Positions 1 to 7,999 of a stretch of DNA of 64,000 nucleotides are shown here, piece after piece. Numbering within the stretch: position 1 is the stretch's first letter; the number at the start of each line of letters is the position of its first letter. Source of the DNA: Modestobacter sp. VKM Ac-2977 (lineage in GTDB: Bacteria > Actinomycetota > Actinomycetes > Mycobacteriales > Geodermatophilaceae); NCBI RefSeq assembly GCF_026968045.1, contig NZ_JAPVBQ010000001.1, positions 1,377,238 through 1,441,237 of the forward strand, in the 5' to 3' direction. A program made the translations under genes and the position numbers. A model generated the notes under the pieces. The model was not told the origin of the DNA. It ran no database searches and worked only from the letters and a program-made list of their open reading frames with translations.

Positions 1-1317
1 CTCAACTTCAGCCACGGGAAGCACGCCGACCACGAGACGGCCTACCGGCTCGTCCGCGAGGCCTCCGACAAGGTCGGTCGTGCCGTCGCCATCCTGGCCG
101 ACCTGCAGGGCCCCAAGATCCGCCTCGGCACCTTCGCCGACGGCCCGGTCACCTGGGCGACCGGCAGCCGGGTCTGCGTGACCGTCGAGGACGTGGAGGG
201 CACCGCCGAGCGGGTCTCCACCACCTACAAGGACCTCGCCAACGACGTGCGGGTCGGTGACCGGCTCCTGGTCGACGACGGCAAGCTCGCCCTGACCGTG
301 GTCGAGGTCGACGGCCCCGACGTGTGGTGCCTGGTGCTCGAGGGCGGTCAGGTCTCCAACAACAAGGGCCTGTCCCTGCCCGGCGTCGCCGTCAGCGTCC
401 CGGCGCTGTCGGACAAGGACGCCGAGGACCTGCGCTTCGCGCTCTCCCTCGGCGTCGACTTCATCGCGCTGTCCTTCGTGCGGCACGCCCGGGACGTCGA
501 GCTGGTGCGCGAGATCATGCGCCAGGAGGACGTCGAGGTGCCGGTGATCGCCAAGCTGGAGAAGCCGGAGGCGGTGGAGAACCTCGAGGCGATCGTCGAG
601 GCCTTCGACGGCGTCATGGTGGCCCGCGGCGACCTGGGCGTCGAGCTGCCGCTGGAGCAGGTGCCGCTGGTGCAGAAGCGCGCGGTGCAGGTCGCCCGCG
701 AGCGGAACAAGCCGGTCATCGTCGCCACCCAGATGCTCGAGTCGATGATCAGCGCCTCCCGGCCCACCCGGGCCGAGGCCTCCGACGTCGCCAACGCCGT
801 CCTGGACGGCGCGGATGCGGTGATGCTGTCGGGGGAGACCTCGGTGGGGAAGTTCCCCGTCGTCGCGGTCAAGACGATGGAGCGGATCATCGACGCGGTC
901 GAGTCCGACGCCGTGCGGGTGCCCGAGCTCCTCGTGCCGCCGCGGCAGCGTTCCGGCGCGATCGTGCGGGCCGCCAAGGACATCGGTGAGGCGCTCGACG
1001 TCGCCGCGCTGGCCGCCTTCACGCTGACCGGCAAGACCGCGCAGCTGCTCGCGGCGCTGCACACCCGGCTGCCGATCCTCGCCTTCACCACCGACCCGGC
1101 GGTCCGCAGCCGGCTGGCGCTGTCCTGGGGCGTGGAGACCTTCCTCGTGCCCGAGGTCACCCACACCGACGACATGGTCGGGCAGGTCGACTTCTCGCTG
1201 CTGTCCATCGGCCGGCTCAAGGAGGGCGACAAGGTCGTCATCGTGGCCGGCAGCCCGCCGAACACCGCCGGCTCCACGAACCTGGTGCGGGTGCACGAGG
1301 TGGGGACCGAGGCGTGA
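1..1317 (+). CDS. pyk: Pyruvate kinase, 5' end outside window
   Basis: Catalyses the last glycolytic step (phosphoenolpyruvate + ADP to pyruvate + ATP) in the cytoplasm. The frame is open from base 1 and begins within the N-terminal NFSHG motif, so about 35 residues are missing; 438 residues are visible. The B domain follows at about residues 55-140. The substrate and metal residues of the TIM barrel are recognisable in IAKLEKPEA, in ARGDLGVE and in the SGETSVGKFP block. The C-terminal allosteric domain is complete. The stop overlaps the GTG start of the thioesterase gene (GTGA), so the two genes are co-transcribed and probably translationally coupled. Family assignment is secure; regulation cannot be judged because the promoter is off the window. 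Confidence 0.96.
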   Translation, partial: LNFSHGKHADHETAYRLVREASDKVGRAVAILADLQGPKIRLGTFADGPVTWATGSRVCVTVEDVEGTAERVSTTYKDLANDVRVGDRLLVDDGKLALTVVEVDGPDVWCLVLEGGQVSNNKGLSLPGVAVSVPALSDKDAEDLRFALSLGVDFIALSFVRHARDVELVREIMRQEDVEVPVIAKLEKPEAVENLEAIVEAFDGVMVARGDLGVELPLEQVPLVQKRAVQVARERNKPVIVATQMLESMISASRPTRAEASDVANAVLDGADAVMLSGETSVGKFPVVAVKTMERIIDAVESDAVRVPELLVPPRQRSGAIVRAAKDIGEALDVAALAAFTLTGKTAQLLAALHTRLPILAFTTDPAVRSRLALSWGVETFLVPEVTHTDDMVGQVDFSLLSIGRLKEGDKVVIVAGSPPNTAGSTNLVRVHEVGTEA

Positions 1318-2201
1318 CGGCCGGGGTCGCGCAACCGGGGGAGACCCCGGCTGCGGAGCTGATGGTCGTCCTGGACCTGGAGGAACGGGGTCCGGACGTC
1401 TACGTCGGCCAGACCCCCAGCACGCCGTTGCAGCGGATCTTCGGCGGTCAGGTCGCCGCCCAGGCGCTGACCGCCGCGAACGCGACGGTGGGACCGGGGC
1501 GGGTGGTGCACTCGCTGCACTCGTACTTCCTCCGCCCCGGTGACCCGCACGAGGAGATCCGCTACGAGGTCGACCGCATCCGCGAGGGCCGCTCGTTCAG
1601 CACGCGGCGGGTGGTGGCCCGGCAGACGCGCAAGGGCTCCGACGTCGCGATCTTCGCGCTGACCGCGGACTTCACCGCAGGGGAGCGGGCCGTGGTCGAG
1701 CACTCCCTGCCGATGCCCGAGGTGCCCGGTCCGGAGGGGCTGCCCGGGCTCGCCGAGGTCACCGCGGCGCACCCCGGGCAGGGGGCGGCGTCCGCGGCGA
1801 TCGGCCGGGCGGTGGAGCAGCGGTACCTCGCCGACCCGTTCGACCCGCAGCCGCGGCATCCACCGGACACCGCCTTCCGGGTCTGGTTCCGGGTGGCTGG
1901 CCGGCTCCCCGACGACGACGCCGTGCACGCGGCCGCGCTGACCTTCGTCAGCGACCTGACCCTGCTCTCGGCCGGGCTGGCGCGCACCGGTGGCGGCTGG
2001 GGCGGGTCGATCGTGGGCGCCAGCCTGGACCACGCCGTCTGGTTCCACCGGCCGGTGCGCGCCGACGAGTGGTTCCTCTACGAGACCGACAGCCCGGCGG
2101 CCGCGAGTGGCCGCGCCCTGTGCTTCGGCCAGATCTGGGCCGCCGACGGCACGCACGTGGCCACCGTCGCCCAGGAGGGCCTCATCCGCTCCCTCGGCTG
2201 A
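1314..2201 (+). CDS. tesB: Acyl-CoA thioesterase II
   Basis: 295 aa, the usual length for TesB-type double-hotdog thioesterases, which hydrolyse medium- and long-chain acyl-CoA to free fatty acid and CoA. The N-terminal hotdog contains the family motif IFGGQVAAQAL at about residues 42-52. The C-terminal hotdog contains SLDHAVWFHRP and ends with AQEGLIR; the Asp and Gln in these blocks are expected catalytic-triad members. The GTG start overlaps the pyk stop by 4 bp. The same pyk-tesB neighbourhood is known from mycobacteria. A strong hairpin follows directly downstream. Confidence 0.93.
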   Translation: MTAGVAQPGETPAAELMVVLDLEERGPDVYVGQTPSTPLQRIFGGQVAAQALTAANATVGPGRVVHSLHSYFLRPGDPHEEIRYEVDRIREGRSFSTRRVVARQTRKGSDVAIFALTADFTAGERAVVEHSLPMPEVPGPEGLPGLAEVTAAHPGQGAASAAIGRAVEQRYLADPFDPQPRHPPDTAFRVWFRVAGRLPDDDAVHAAALTFVSDLTLLSAGLARTGGGWGGSIVGASLDHAVWFHRPVRADEWFLYETDSPAAASGRALCFGQIWAADGTHVATVAQEGLIRSLG

Positions 2202-2221
2202 GCCGCTGGGCCGGGTCCGGT

Positions 2222-2271
2222 GGTGTGCTCAGCGGGGTGACCCGCCGCCGGCGGACCCCGCTGAGCACACC
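2222..2271. terminator. Bidirectional terminator hairpin between tesB and the decarboxylase gene
   Basis: A perfect 17-bp inverted repeat (2222-2238 with 2255-2271) encloses a 16-nt GC-rich loop that can itself fold. It lies between convergent genes, 20 bp after tesB and 12 bp after the opposite-strand gene. There is no T tract, which is common in high-GC actinobacteria. Confidence 0.8.
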
Positions 2272-2283
2272 CGAGCCGCTGGG

Positions 2284-4074
2284 TCAGCGGGCGGGGTCGC
2301 CCGACTCCGCCGAGGCCGGGATCCTCAGGCCTGCCTGGGCGTCCGCCTGGGTGGCCGTCTCGTCGCCTGCGGCCGGGGTCTCCACGGTCGGGGAGTCCGC
2401 CGGGTCCTCCGCCGTCGGCTCCGCGTCCACCTCGCCCGTCATGGCCTCGGGCGCGGTCTCGGGCGTCACCTCGGGTGCGGCCTCGGCAGGCGCGTCCGAC
2501 TGCCCGGCTGCTGCCTGCTCCGCCGCTGCTGCCTGCTCCGCCGCGGCCGCCTCGGCGGCGGCGTGCTCGGCGGCGGCCTGGCGCTCGGCCACCTCCCGGG
2601 CCCGCTGCTCGGCCTGCTGTTCGGCGAAGTCGTTGGCCAGCCAGTCGTGACCCTCGCGCAGCAGCGTCCACAGCCGCTCGACGTGCGCCCGGGTCGTCGC
2701 CGGAGCGCCGATCGCCACCCGCAGCACTGCCCGGCCGGCCACGGTGGTGTGCGTCAGGAAGACCTCACCGCCGTCGTTGAGCCGGTCCAGCAGGGTCATG
2801 GTGGCGACGTCGGCGTCCACGCCGCGCGCCCAGCGCGGCTGCAGGCAGACCAGCGACAGCGGGTGCGGGGCGACGACGTCGAACCGGTCGTCGGCCCGCG
2901 CCCAGCCGGCCAGCTCCTGGGCCAGCGCGACGTGGCTGCGGATGTGCTCCCGCAGGCCCTCGGCGCCGTACCAGCGGACCACGAACCACAGCTTCATCGC
3001 CCGGAAGCGGCGGCCCAGCTCGATCTGCCAGTCCCGGTAGTCGACCACAGCACCGGTGTCGGTGGCGGCGTTGCGCAGGTACTCGGGGAGGATCGACAGG
3101 GCCCCGGTGAGCGCGGCCCGGTCGGCGACCCAGAACAGCGTCGCGTCGAAGCCGGTCAGCAGCCACTTGTGTGCGTCGGTCGTGTAGCTGTCGGCCCACT
3201 CGACGCCGGCCTGCAGCGCACGCAGCTCCGGGACGACGGCGCTGACCCCGGCGTAGGCGGCGTCCACGTGCAGCCACACCCCGAAGCGCTGGCAGATCGG
3301 GCCCAGCGCGGCCAGCGGGTCGATCGCGGTGGTCGACGTCGTCCCGACCGTGGCGCAGACGAGCACCGGGACGAACCCGCGGGCCACGTCGCGCTCCAAC
3401 CGCTGCTCGAGCGCGCGGGGGCTCATCGCCAGCTCGGCGTCGACCTCGACCACCCGGATCGAGTCGGTGCCCAGCCCGGCGATCCGGGCGGCCTTCTCCA
3501 TCGAGCTGTGCGTCTCGGCCGAGACGTAGACGGTGTGGTCCTCCGGGCGGACCCCCTGGCGCAGCGTCGCGCCCTTGCTCACCCGGTGCAGCGCCGCCAG
3601 CAGTGCGACCAGGTTGGCGCCGGAGCTGGAGTCCTGCACCACGCCGCCACCGGTGCCGGTGGACCGGAAGGAGTCCGGCAGGCCGAGCAGCTCGGCGAAC
3701 CAGTCCATGACGTGCTGCTCGAGCTCGGTGGCGGCCGGGCTGGTCACCCAGGACATGCCCTGCACGCCGAGGCCGGCGGAGAGCAGGTCGCCGAGCACCG
3801 AGGGGCCGGAGGTGTTGGCCGGGAAGTAGCCGAAGAAGCCGGGGTGCTGCCAGTGCGTCACCCCGGGCAGCACGACGCGCTCCAGGTCGGCCAGCACGGC
3901 GGAGACCGGCTCGCCCTGCTCGGGCGCGCTCGCCGGCAGCATGGCCCGGACGTCGCCGGGGGAGACCCGCGACCGGACCGGGTGCGCGGCGATGCCCGCC
4001 CAGTAGTCGGCGATCCAGTCGACGACCTCGTGGCCGTGCTGGCGGAACTCCTCGGGGGTCATGTGGCCGGTCAC
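2284..4074 (-). CDS. PLP-dependent group II amino-acid decarboxylase with Ala/Glu-rich C-terminal tail
   Basis: 596 aa, fold type I PLP enzyme of the aromatic-L-amino-acid / glutamate / diaminobutyrate decarboxylase family. It opens with a family-typical N terminus (HGHEVVDWIADYW). It has the GGVVQDSSSGANLVAL cofactor-binding region, the HVDAAYAG motif (Asp binding the pyridine nitrogen) and DAHKWL with the Schiff-base lysine at about residue 306. The substrate amino acid cannot be deduced. The catalytic core ends near residue 485. The last 110 or so residues are an Ala/Glu-rich, probably helical stretch followed by a Pro/Thr/Glu-rich disordered tail, which typical 470-490 aa relatives lack. 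Single gene, convergent with tesB. Confidence 0.88.
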   Translation of the reverse strand: MTGHMTPEEFRQHGHEVVDWIADYWAGIAAHPVRSRVSPGDVRAMLPASAPEQGEPVSAVLADLERVVLPGVTHWQHPGFFGYFPANTSGPSVLGDLLSAGLGVQGMSWVTSPAATELEQHVMDWFAELLGLPDSFRSTGTGGGVVQDSSSGANLVALLAALHRVSKGATLRQGVRPEDHTVYVSAETHSSMEKAARIAGLGTDSIRVVEVDAELAMSPRALEQRLERDVARGFVPVLVCATVGTTSTTAIDPLAALGPICQRFGVWLHVDAAYAGVSAVVPELRALQAGVEWADSYTTDAHKWLLTGFDATLFWVADRAALTGALSILPEYLRNAATDTGAVVDYRDWQIELGRRFRAMKLWFVVRWYGAEGLREHIRSHVALAQELAGWARADDRFDVVAPHPLSLVCLQPRWARGVDADVATMTLLDRLNDGGEVFLTHTTVAGRAVLRVAIGAPATTRAHVERLWTLLREGHDWLANDFAEQQAEQRAREVAERQAAAEHAAAEAAAAEQAAAAEQAAAGQSDAPAEAAPEVTPETAPEAMTGEVDAEPTAEDPADSPTVETPAAGDETATQADAQAGLRIPASAESGDPAR

Positions 4075-4183
4075 GGGGCCAACATAGGCGGCGCGACCGA
4101 GGACGATCCGGCGGCCTCACCGGGGTGGGCGTCGCGGGCCCGTGGTGCTGCCTCGTGGGTGCCCGTTCGTACTGGTCCTTCGG

Positions 4184-4257
4184 TGCCCCCGGTGCGACTC
4201 GAACGCACACTGCGCGGGTTTTGAATCCGCTCCCTCTGCCGATTGGGGTACGGGGGC
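4184..4257 (-). tRNA. tRNA-Leu (CAA), atypical, short variable loop
   Basis: 74 nt. Acceptor stem GCCCCCG/CGGGGGC is perfect with discriminator A; CCA is not encoded. The D arm reads CCC AAUCGGCAGA-type GGG, a leucine-like D loop. The anticodon loop is TTCAAAA, giving CAA. The variable loop is only 5 nt (GCAGT) where tRNA-Leu normally has a long arm. The T arm GTGCG-TTCGAGT-CGCAC is perfect. The anticodon stem has four Watson-Crick pairs and one A-C mismatch at the loop-proximal position. It could be a divergent or specialised tRNA, so decoding function is uncertain. Confidence 0.8.
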
Positions 4258-4313
4258 CAGCTCAACCGGGTGACCAGCAGCGTATCGGGCGAGGTGTGGC
4301 CCGCTGCGGCCGA

Positions 4314-4319
4314 TAGGAT
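4314..4319 (+). promoter_or_regulatory. Putative -10 element, leaderless pdtaR transcript
   Basis: TAGGAT fits the actinobacterial TANNNT -10 consensus. It ends 6 nt before the GTG start codon of the next gene, where the transcription start would fall, so a leaderless mRNA is likely. No clear -35 was identified. Confidence 0.5.
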
Positions 4320-4325
4320 CACCGG

Positions 4326-4946
4326 GTGACCAACGCACCGACCCGGGTCCTCATCGCTGAGGACGAGGCCCTCATCCGCCTCGACCTCAAGGAGATGCTG
4401 GAGGAGGAGGGCTACGTCGTCGTCGCTGAAGTCGGCGACGGCCAGGCTGCCGTCGAGCAGGCGCAGCTGCTGCGCCCCGACCTCGTCGTCCTCGACGTCC
4501 AGATGCCCGTCCTCGACGGCCTGGCCGCGGCCGAGCAGATCGCTGCTGCGCGCATCGCGCCGGTGATCGTGCTGACCGCGTTCAGCCAGCGGGAGCTCGT
4601 CGAGCGCGCCCGTGACGCCGGTGCGATGGCCTACCTGGTCAAGCCGTTCTCCAAGAACGACCTGGTGCCCGCGATCGAGGTGGCGGTGGGCCGCTTCCAG
4701 GAGATGCACGCGCTGGACGCCGAGGTGAGCGACCTCAAGGAGCGGCTGGAGGCCCGCAAGGTCGTCGAGCAGGCGAAGGGGCGGCTCATGTCCGAGCGGG
4801 GCATGACCGAGGCCGAGGCGTTCCGCTGGATCCAGCGGACGGCGATGAACGAGCGCACCTCGATGAAGGCCCTGGCCCAGGTGATCCTGGAGACCGACGC
4901 CCAGCCGACCGGGGACAGCAGTCCGACCTCTCCCGCCGGCTCCTGA
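4326..4946 (+). CDS. pdtaR: Two-component response regulator with ANTAR RNA-binding output domain
   Basis: 206 aa. N-terminal receiver domain, residues about 6-120, with acidic pocket E12/D13, phospho-acceptor D57 (LVVLDVQMP) and K106 (VKPFSK). A short coiled linker leads into an ANTAR domain at about 130-190 (VVEQAKGRLM, then EAFRWIQRTAMN). ANTAR proteins bind paired hairpins in nascent RNA and prevent transcription termination. The closest known counterpart is mycobacterial PdtaR (Rv1626), which is also near polA and rpsA. Its kinase PdtaS is not in this window. GTG start chosen because it sits at the expected start of a leaderless transcript. Confidence 0.93.
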   Translation: MTNAPTRVLIAEDEALIRLDLKEMLEEEGYVVVAEVGDGQAAVEQAQLLRPDLVVLDVQMPVLDGLAAAEQIAAARIAPVIVLTAFSQRELVERARDAGAMAYLVKPFSKNDLVPAIEVAVGRFQEMHALDAEVSDLKERLEARKVVEQAKGRLMSERGMTEAEAFRWIQRTAMNERTSMKALAQVILETDAQPTGDSSPTSPAGS

Positions 4947-5086
4947 CCGGCGGCGCCGGGGCACCCCGTCCCCGGCGCGTTGCGGCGGTGTGTCGCGCCC
5001 GCCGAGCGCGTGGCGGTTGCGCAACGTGCAGGTCACGACCTCATCACGGTGCAGTCGAGGGTGGTCCGACGCGCCCGACCGGCAGT

Positions 5087-5092
5087 TAGGTT
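5087..5092 (+). promoter_or_regulatory. Putative -10 element for the binding-protein gene
   Basis: TAGGTT matches the actinobacterial -10 pattern and lies about 80 nt upstream of the ATG, in the 225-bp gap after pdtaR. No convincing -35 or operator was seen in the gap. Confidence 0.35.
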
Positions 5093-5171
5093 CTCCGCAC
5101 TGATCGGCTCCCCGACAGGCGATGGGGCCTGTCGAGGAGCGTGGCGTACACACCTCACTGGGAGTTCCTTG

Positions 5172-6497
5172 ATGCGCACAGGCACGTTTGCCCGCGCGAC
5201 CGCCCTCTCCGGTGCTGCCCTGCTCGCGCTGACCGCCTGTGGCGGCAGCGACGAGGGCGGCGGCACCGCTGACGGCGCGAGCGGCGAGAAGCTGGTCAAC
5301 GTCTACGGCACCGACGGCAACATGGGCAACGCCCTGGGTGAGGACTTCTCGGACGAGGGTGCGCTCGTCGGGATGAGCGGCACCACGCCGCTGACCGACC
5401 TCTCCGGCGACTTCACCGACCGGCTGCTCGCGGTCGACCCCGACCTGCAGGACTACAACTACGCCGGTGAGACCTACGACGCCGTCATCCTGACCGCGCT
5501 CGCGGCCCAGGCCGCCGGCAGCACCGAGGCCACGGTCTTCGCGCCGTACATCAACGGGCTGACATTCGGTGGCGAGACCTGCGAGACCTTCACTGCCTGC
5601 AAGGCGATCATCGACGCCGGCGGCAACGTCGACTACGACGGTGTCAGCGGGCCGCTGAGCTTCGCCGAGGCCGGGGAGCCGGCCGAGGCCAGCTTCGGGA
5701 TCCTCCAGTTCGGCGAGGACAACCTGCTCGCCGACGACGACACCGAGTTCGTCATCGCGGGTGACGCGGCCAACGCCGCCACCGACGAGGGTCCGCCCTA
5801 CGCCCCAGCGGGTGCCACGGGCGACCCGCTGGTGATCGGCACCCTGCTGCCGCTGACCGGGAACCTGGCCTTCCTCGGCCCGCCGGAGGTCGCCGCCGCT
5901 GAGCTGGCGGTCAACGAGATCAACGAAGCCGGTGGCGTGCTCGGCCAGCCGGTGCAGCTCATCGAGGGTGACTCCGGTGACGCCTCGACCGACACCGCGA
6001 CCCAGACCGTCGACCGGCTGCTGCAGTCCAACGTCGACGCCATCGTCGGTGCCGCCTCGTCCGGGGTGAGCCTCACGGTCATCGACAGCATCACCCAGGC
6101 CGGTGTCCTGCAGATCTCCCCGGCGAACACCTCCGACCAGTTCACCGAGTACGCCGACAACGGGCTGTACTTCCGCACCGCGCCCCCGGACACGCTGCAG
6201 GCCCGCGCGCTGGCCGACCTGATCGCCGAGGACGGCAACAACACCGTCGGCATCCTGGCGATCAACGACCCGTACGGCACCGGCCTGGCCGAGAACACCC
6301 GGGACAACCTGGTCGCCGGCGGTCTGTCCGAGGACAGCATCAAGTACGTCACCTACGACCCGCAGGCGGCGAACTTCGACTCCGAGGTCCAGCAGATGGT
6401 CGACTTCAACCCCGACGCCGTCGTGGTCATCGGGTTCGAGGAGTCCTCGCGGATCATCCAGGGCCTCAACGCCCAGGGCATCGGGCCCCAGCGCTGA
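5172..6497 (+). CDS. Branched-chain amino-acid ABC transporter substrate-binding lipoprotein, circularly permuted
   Basis: 441 aa exported lipoprotein. ATG 5172 begins a short positive N terminus, a hydrophobic stretch and a lipobox LTAC (Cys23). The mature protein belongs to the LivJ-like type I periplasmic binding family, but its parts are in swapped order. Residues about 40-190 (VYGTDGN, YAGETYDAVILTALAA, GVSGPLSF) are what normally forms the C-terminal third. A linker rich in Asp/Ala/Pro occupies about 190-216. Residues 217-441 (LVIGTLLPLTG, AVNEINEAGGVLGQP, VGAASSGVS) are the canonical N-terminal part, ending at GIGPQR where a normal protein would continue. Total length is normal. It probably feeds livHMGF, encoded convergently 0.6 kb away. 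No frameshift is visible. Confidence 0.9.
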   Translation: MRTGTFARATALSGAALLALTACGGSDEGGGTADGASGEKLVNVYGTDGNMGNALGEDFSDEGALVGMSGTTPLTDLSGDFTDRLLAVDPDLQDYNYAGETYDAVILTALAAQAAGSTEATVFAPYINGLTFGGETCETFTACKAIIDAGGNVDYDGVSGPLSFAEAGEPAEASFGILQFGEDNLLADDDTEFVIAGDAANAATDEGPPYAPAGATGDPLVIGTLLPLTGNLAFLGPPEVAAAELAVNEINEAGGVLGQPVQLIEGDSGDASTDTATQTVDRLLQSNVDAIVGAASSGVSLTVIDSITQAGVLQISPANTSDQFTEYADNGLYFRTAPPDTLQARALADLIAEDGNNTVGILAINDPYGTGLAENTRDNLVAGGLSEDSIKYVTYDPQAANFDSEVQQMVDFNPDAVVVIGFEESSRIIQGLNAQGIGPQR

Positions 6498-6552
6498 GCT
6501 GAGGCGGGAGGCGCTGTGATCACGCAGCGCTGATCAGTTCCACCGTTCCAGG

Positions 6553-6587
6553 CTGCGGCCCGGCACCCCCAGGGTGCCGGGCCGCAG
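6553..6587. terminator. Terminator after the binding-protein gene
   Basis: A perfect 16-bp inverted repeat (6553-6568 with 6572-6587) with a 3-nt loop lies about 55 bp past the stop and 29 bp before the convergent membrane-protein gene. It can serve both strands. Confidence 0.8.
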
Positions 6588-6615
6588 TGCTGTGTACGGC
6601 CCGGTGGGATGCGCC

Positions 6616-7032
6616 TCAACCGACGAGGATCGCGGCCACACCGACAGCTGCGGTCGCCAGGCCCACCCGTAGGGAGTCCACCCGGAGCAGCCGACGGTGC
6701 ACGGCGGCGTCCCAGCCGGCGTCCAGGCGGCGGTGCAGCGGGACGGCCCCCACGGCGGTCACCAGCAGGACGAGGGCGACGAGCGAAGCCGCCGCGAGGG
6801 CCAGGCCCAGGGGCGTGCCGTCCGGCCGGTCGACGACCAGCCAGCCGCTGGTCAGCACCTGTGCGGCGAAGAGGGGGCCGACCACCCTGCTGACCCGGTG
6901 CTGGTGCGCGCGCTCGTAGCCCGGGAGAGCAGCGGCGGGCACCTGGTCGAACTGCGGGTAGACCAGCACTCGGACGGTCCACTGGAAGCCGGCGTACGCG
7001 CTGACCGCGATCAGGTGGGCGAGGAGGAGCAC
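6616..7032 (-). CDS. Small membrane protein of unknown function, four predicted TM segments
   Basis: 138 aa, not recognised by function. Four hydrophobic segments are visible at about residues 1-20, 47-66, 73-98 and 122-138. Between segments 1 and 2 lies a conserved-looking YPQFDQVP...YERAHQHR stretch with two histidines. This arrangement resembles small actinobacterial membrane proteins annotated only as hypothetical. It follows livF on the same strand but is separated from it by a strong hairpin, so it is probably transcribed from its own promoter. It has codon use like its neighbours and no signal of transfer. Confidence 0.7.
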   Translation of the reverse strand: MLLLAHLIAVSAYAGFQWTVRVLVYPQFDQVPAAALPGYERAHQHRVSRVVGPLFAAQVLTSGWLVVDRPDGTPLGLALAAASLVALVLLVTAVGAVPLHRRLDAGWDAAVHRRLLRVDSLRVGLATAAVGVAAILVG

Positions 7033-7066
7033 CCGGTGAGTCTGCCCGGACCAGCTGCGCCAGGGA

Positions 7067-7106
7067 CGACGACGGCCGGCCTCCCGAGGGAGACCGGCCG
7101 TCGTCG
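7067..7106 (-). terminator. Terminator of the livHMGF operon
   Basis: A 19-bp inverted repeat with one mismatch (7067-7085 with 7088-7106) lies just past the livF stop codon. The spacing and position at the end of a four-gene operon support a terminator. Confidence 0.75.
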
Positions 7107-7111
7107 GGGTG

Positions 7112-7999
7112 TCACTGGGCCTTGGCGAGGGTCCCCAGGTAGAGCTCGATGACCTTCGGGTCGTTCATCAGCGACTTGCCCGTGTCGGTGTAGGCGTTGC
7201 GGCCCTGGTCGAGCACGTAGCCACGGTGACAGATCTGCAGGCAGCGACGGGCGTTCTGCTCGACCATGATGATCGACACCCCGGTGGCGTTGATCCGCCG
7301 GCAGCGGATGAACACCTCGTCCTGGAGCACCGGGGAGAGGCCGGCGGAGGGCTCGTCCAGCAGCAGCACGGAGGGGTCCATCATCAGCGCGCGGCCCATC
7401 GCGACCATCTGCCGTTCGCCACCGGAGAGGGCGCCCGCCTTGCCCTTGCGGCGGTCACCGAGCAGCGGGAACAGCTCGGCGACGTAGTCGAAGCGCTCCT
7501 TGAACGTCTTCGGCCGCAGGTAGACACCCATCTGCATGTTCTCCTCGATGGTGAGCGAGGGGAACACGTTGTTGTTCTGCGGGACGTAGCCGACGCCGAG
7601 CGAGACCAGCCGGTGGGCCGGGGCCGACGTGATCTCCTCCCCGCGCAGCGTCACCGCGCCGGACCGGACCGGGATCAGCCCGAACAGCGCCTTGAGCAGC
7701 GTGGACTTGCCGGCGCCGTTGGGGCCGATGATCCCGACCAGCTCGCCGTCGGCGAGGTAGAAGTCGCACCCGTTGAGGATGTTGACGCCGGGGACGTAGC
7801 CCGCCACCAGGTCGTCGGCGCGCACCAGCGCCCCCTCGGCGAGGCGCAGGTGCTCCTCCCGGGTGGCGGCCTTCTCCGCGGGGGACATGGCCGCCGCGGT
7901 GCCGGGGCCGGGGTCGTCGGCGACCGGCCGGTCCTGCTCGGACTCCGGAACGAGGAACCTCCGGTCCTCCGGCGGACCTGGTACGTCCACGGTGCTCAT
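7112..7999 (-). CDS. livF: Branched-chain amino-acid ABC transporter ATP-binding protein LivF
   Basis: 295 aa cytoplasmic ATPase of the high-affinity branched-chain amino-acid importer. After a 58-residue charged N-terminal extension not found in short LivF proteins comes the ABC domain: Walker A GPNGAGKST at 92-100, Q-loop around 141, signature LSGGE at 191-195, Walker B LLLDEP at 212-217, and a late switch histidine region near VEQN. The extension (ending MSPAEKAATREEHLRLAEG) might instead mean an internal start, but the upstream ATG overlaps the livG stop as ATGA, which favours it. Last gene of livHMGF. Confidence 0.93.
   Translation of the reverse strand: MSTVDVPGPPEDRRFLVPESEQDRPVADDPGPGTAAAMSPAEKAATREEHLRLAEGALVRADDLVAGYVPGVNILNGCDFYLADGELVGIIGPNGAGKSTLLKALFGLIPVRSGAVTLRGEEITSAPAHRLVSLGVGYVPQNNNVFPSLTIEENMQMGVYLRPKTFKERFDYVAELFPLLGDRRKGKAGALSGGERQMVAMGRALMMDPSVLLLDEPSAGLSPVLQDEVFIRCRRINATGVSIIMVEQNARRCLQICHRGYVLDQGRNAYTDTGKSLMNDPKVIELYLGTLAKAQ

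Noticed and set aside
348-2156. Minus-strand frame of about 600 codons opposite pyk and tesB
   Set aside because: Antisense shadow; no motif, and both plus-strand genes are well supported.
4980-5171. Upstream extension of the binding-protein frame
   Set aside because: ATG 5172 starts a proper lipoprotein signal peptide; the upstream part would bury it.
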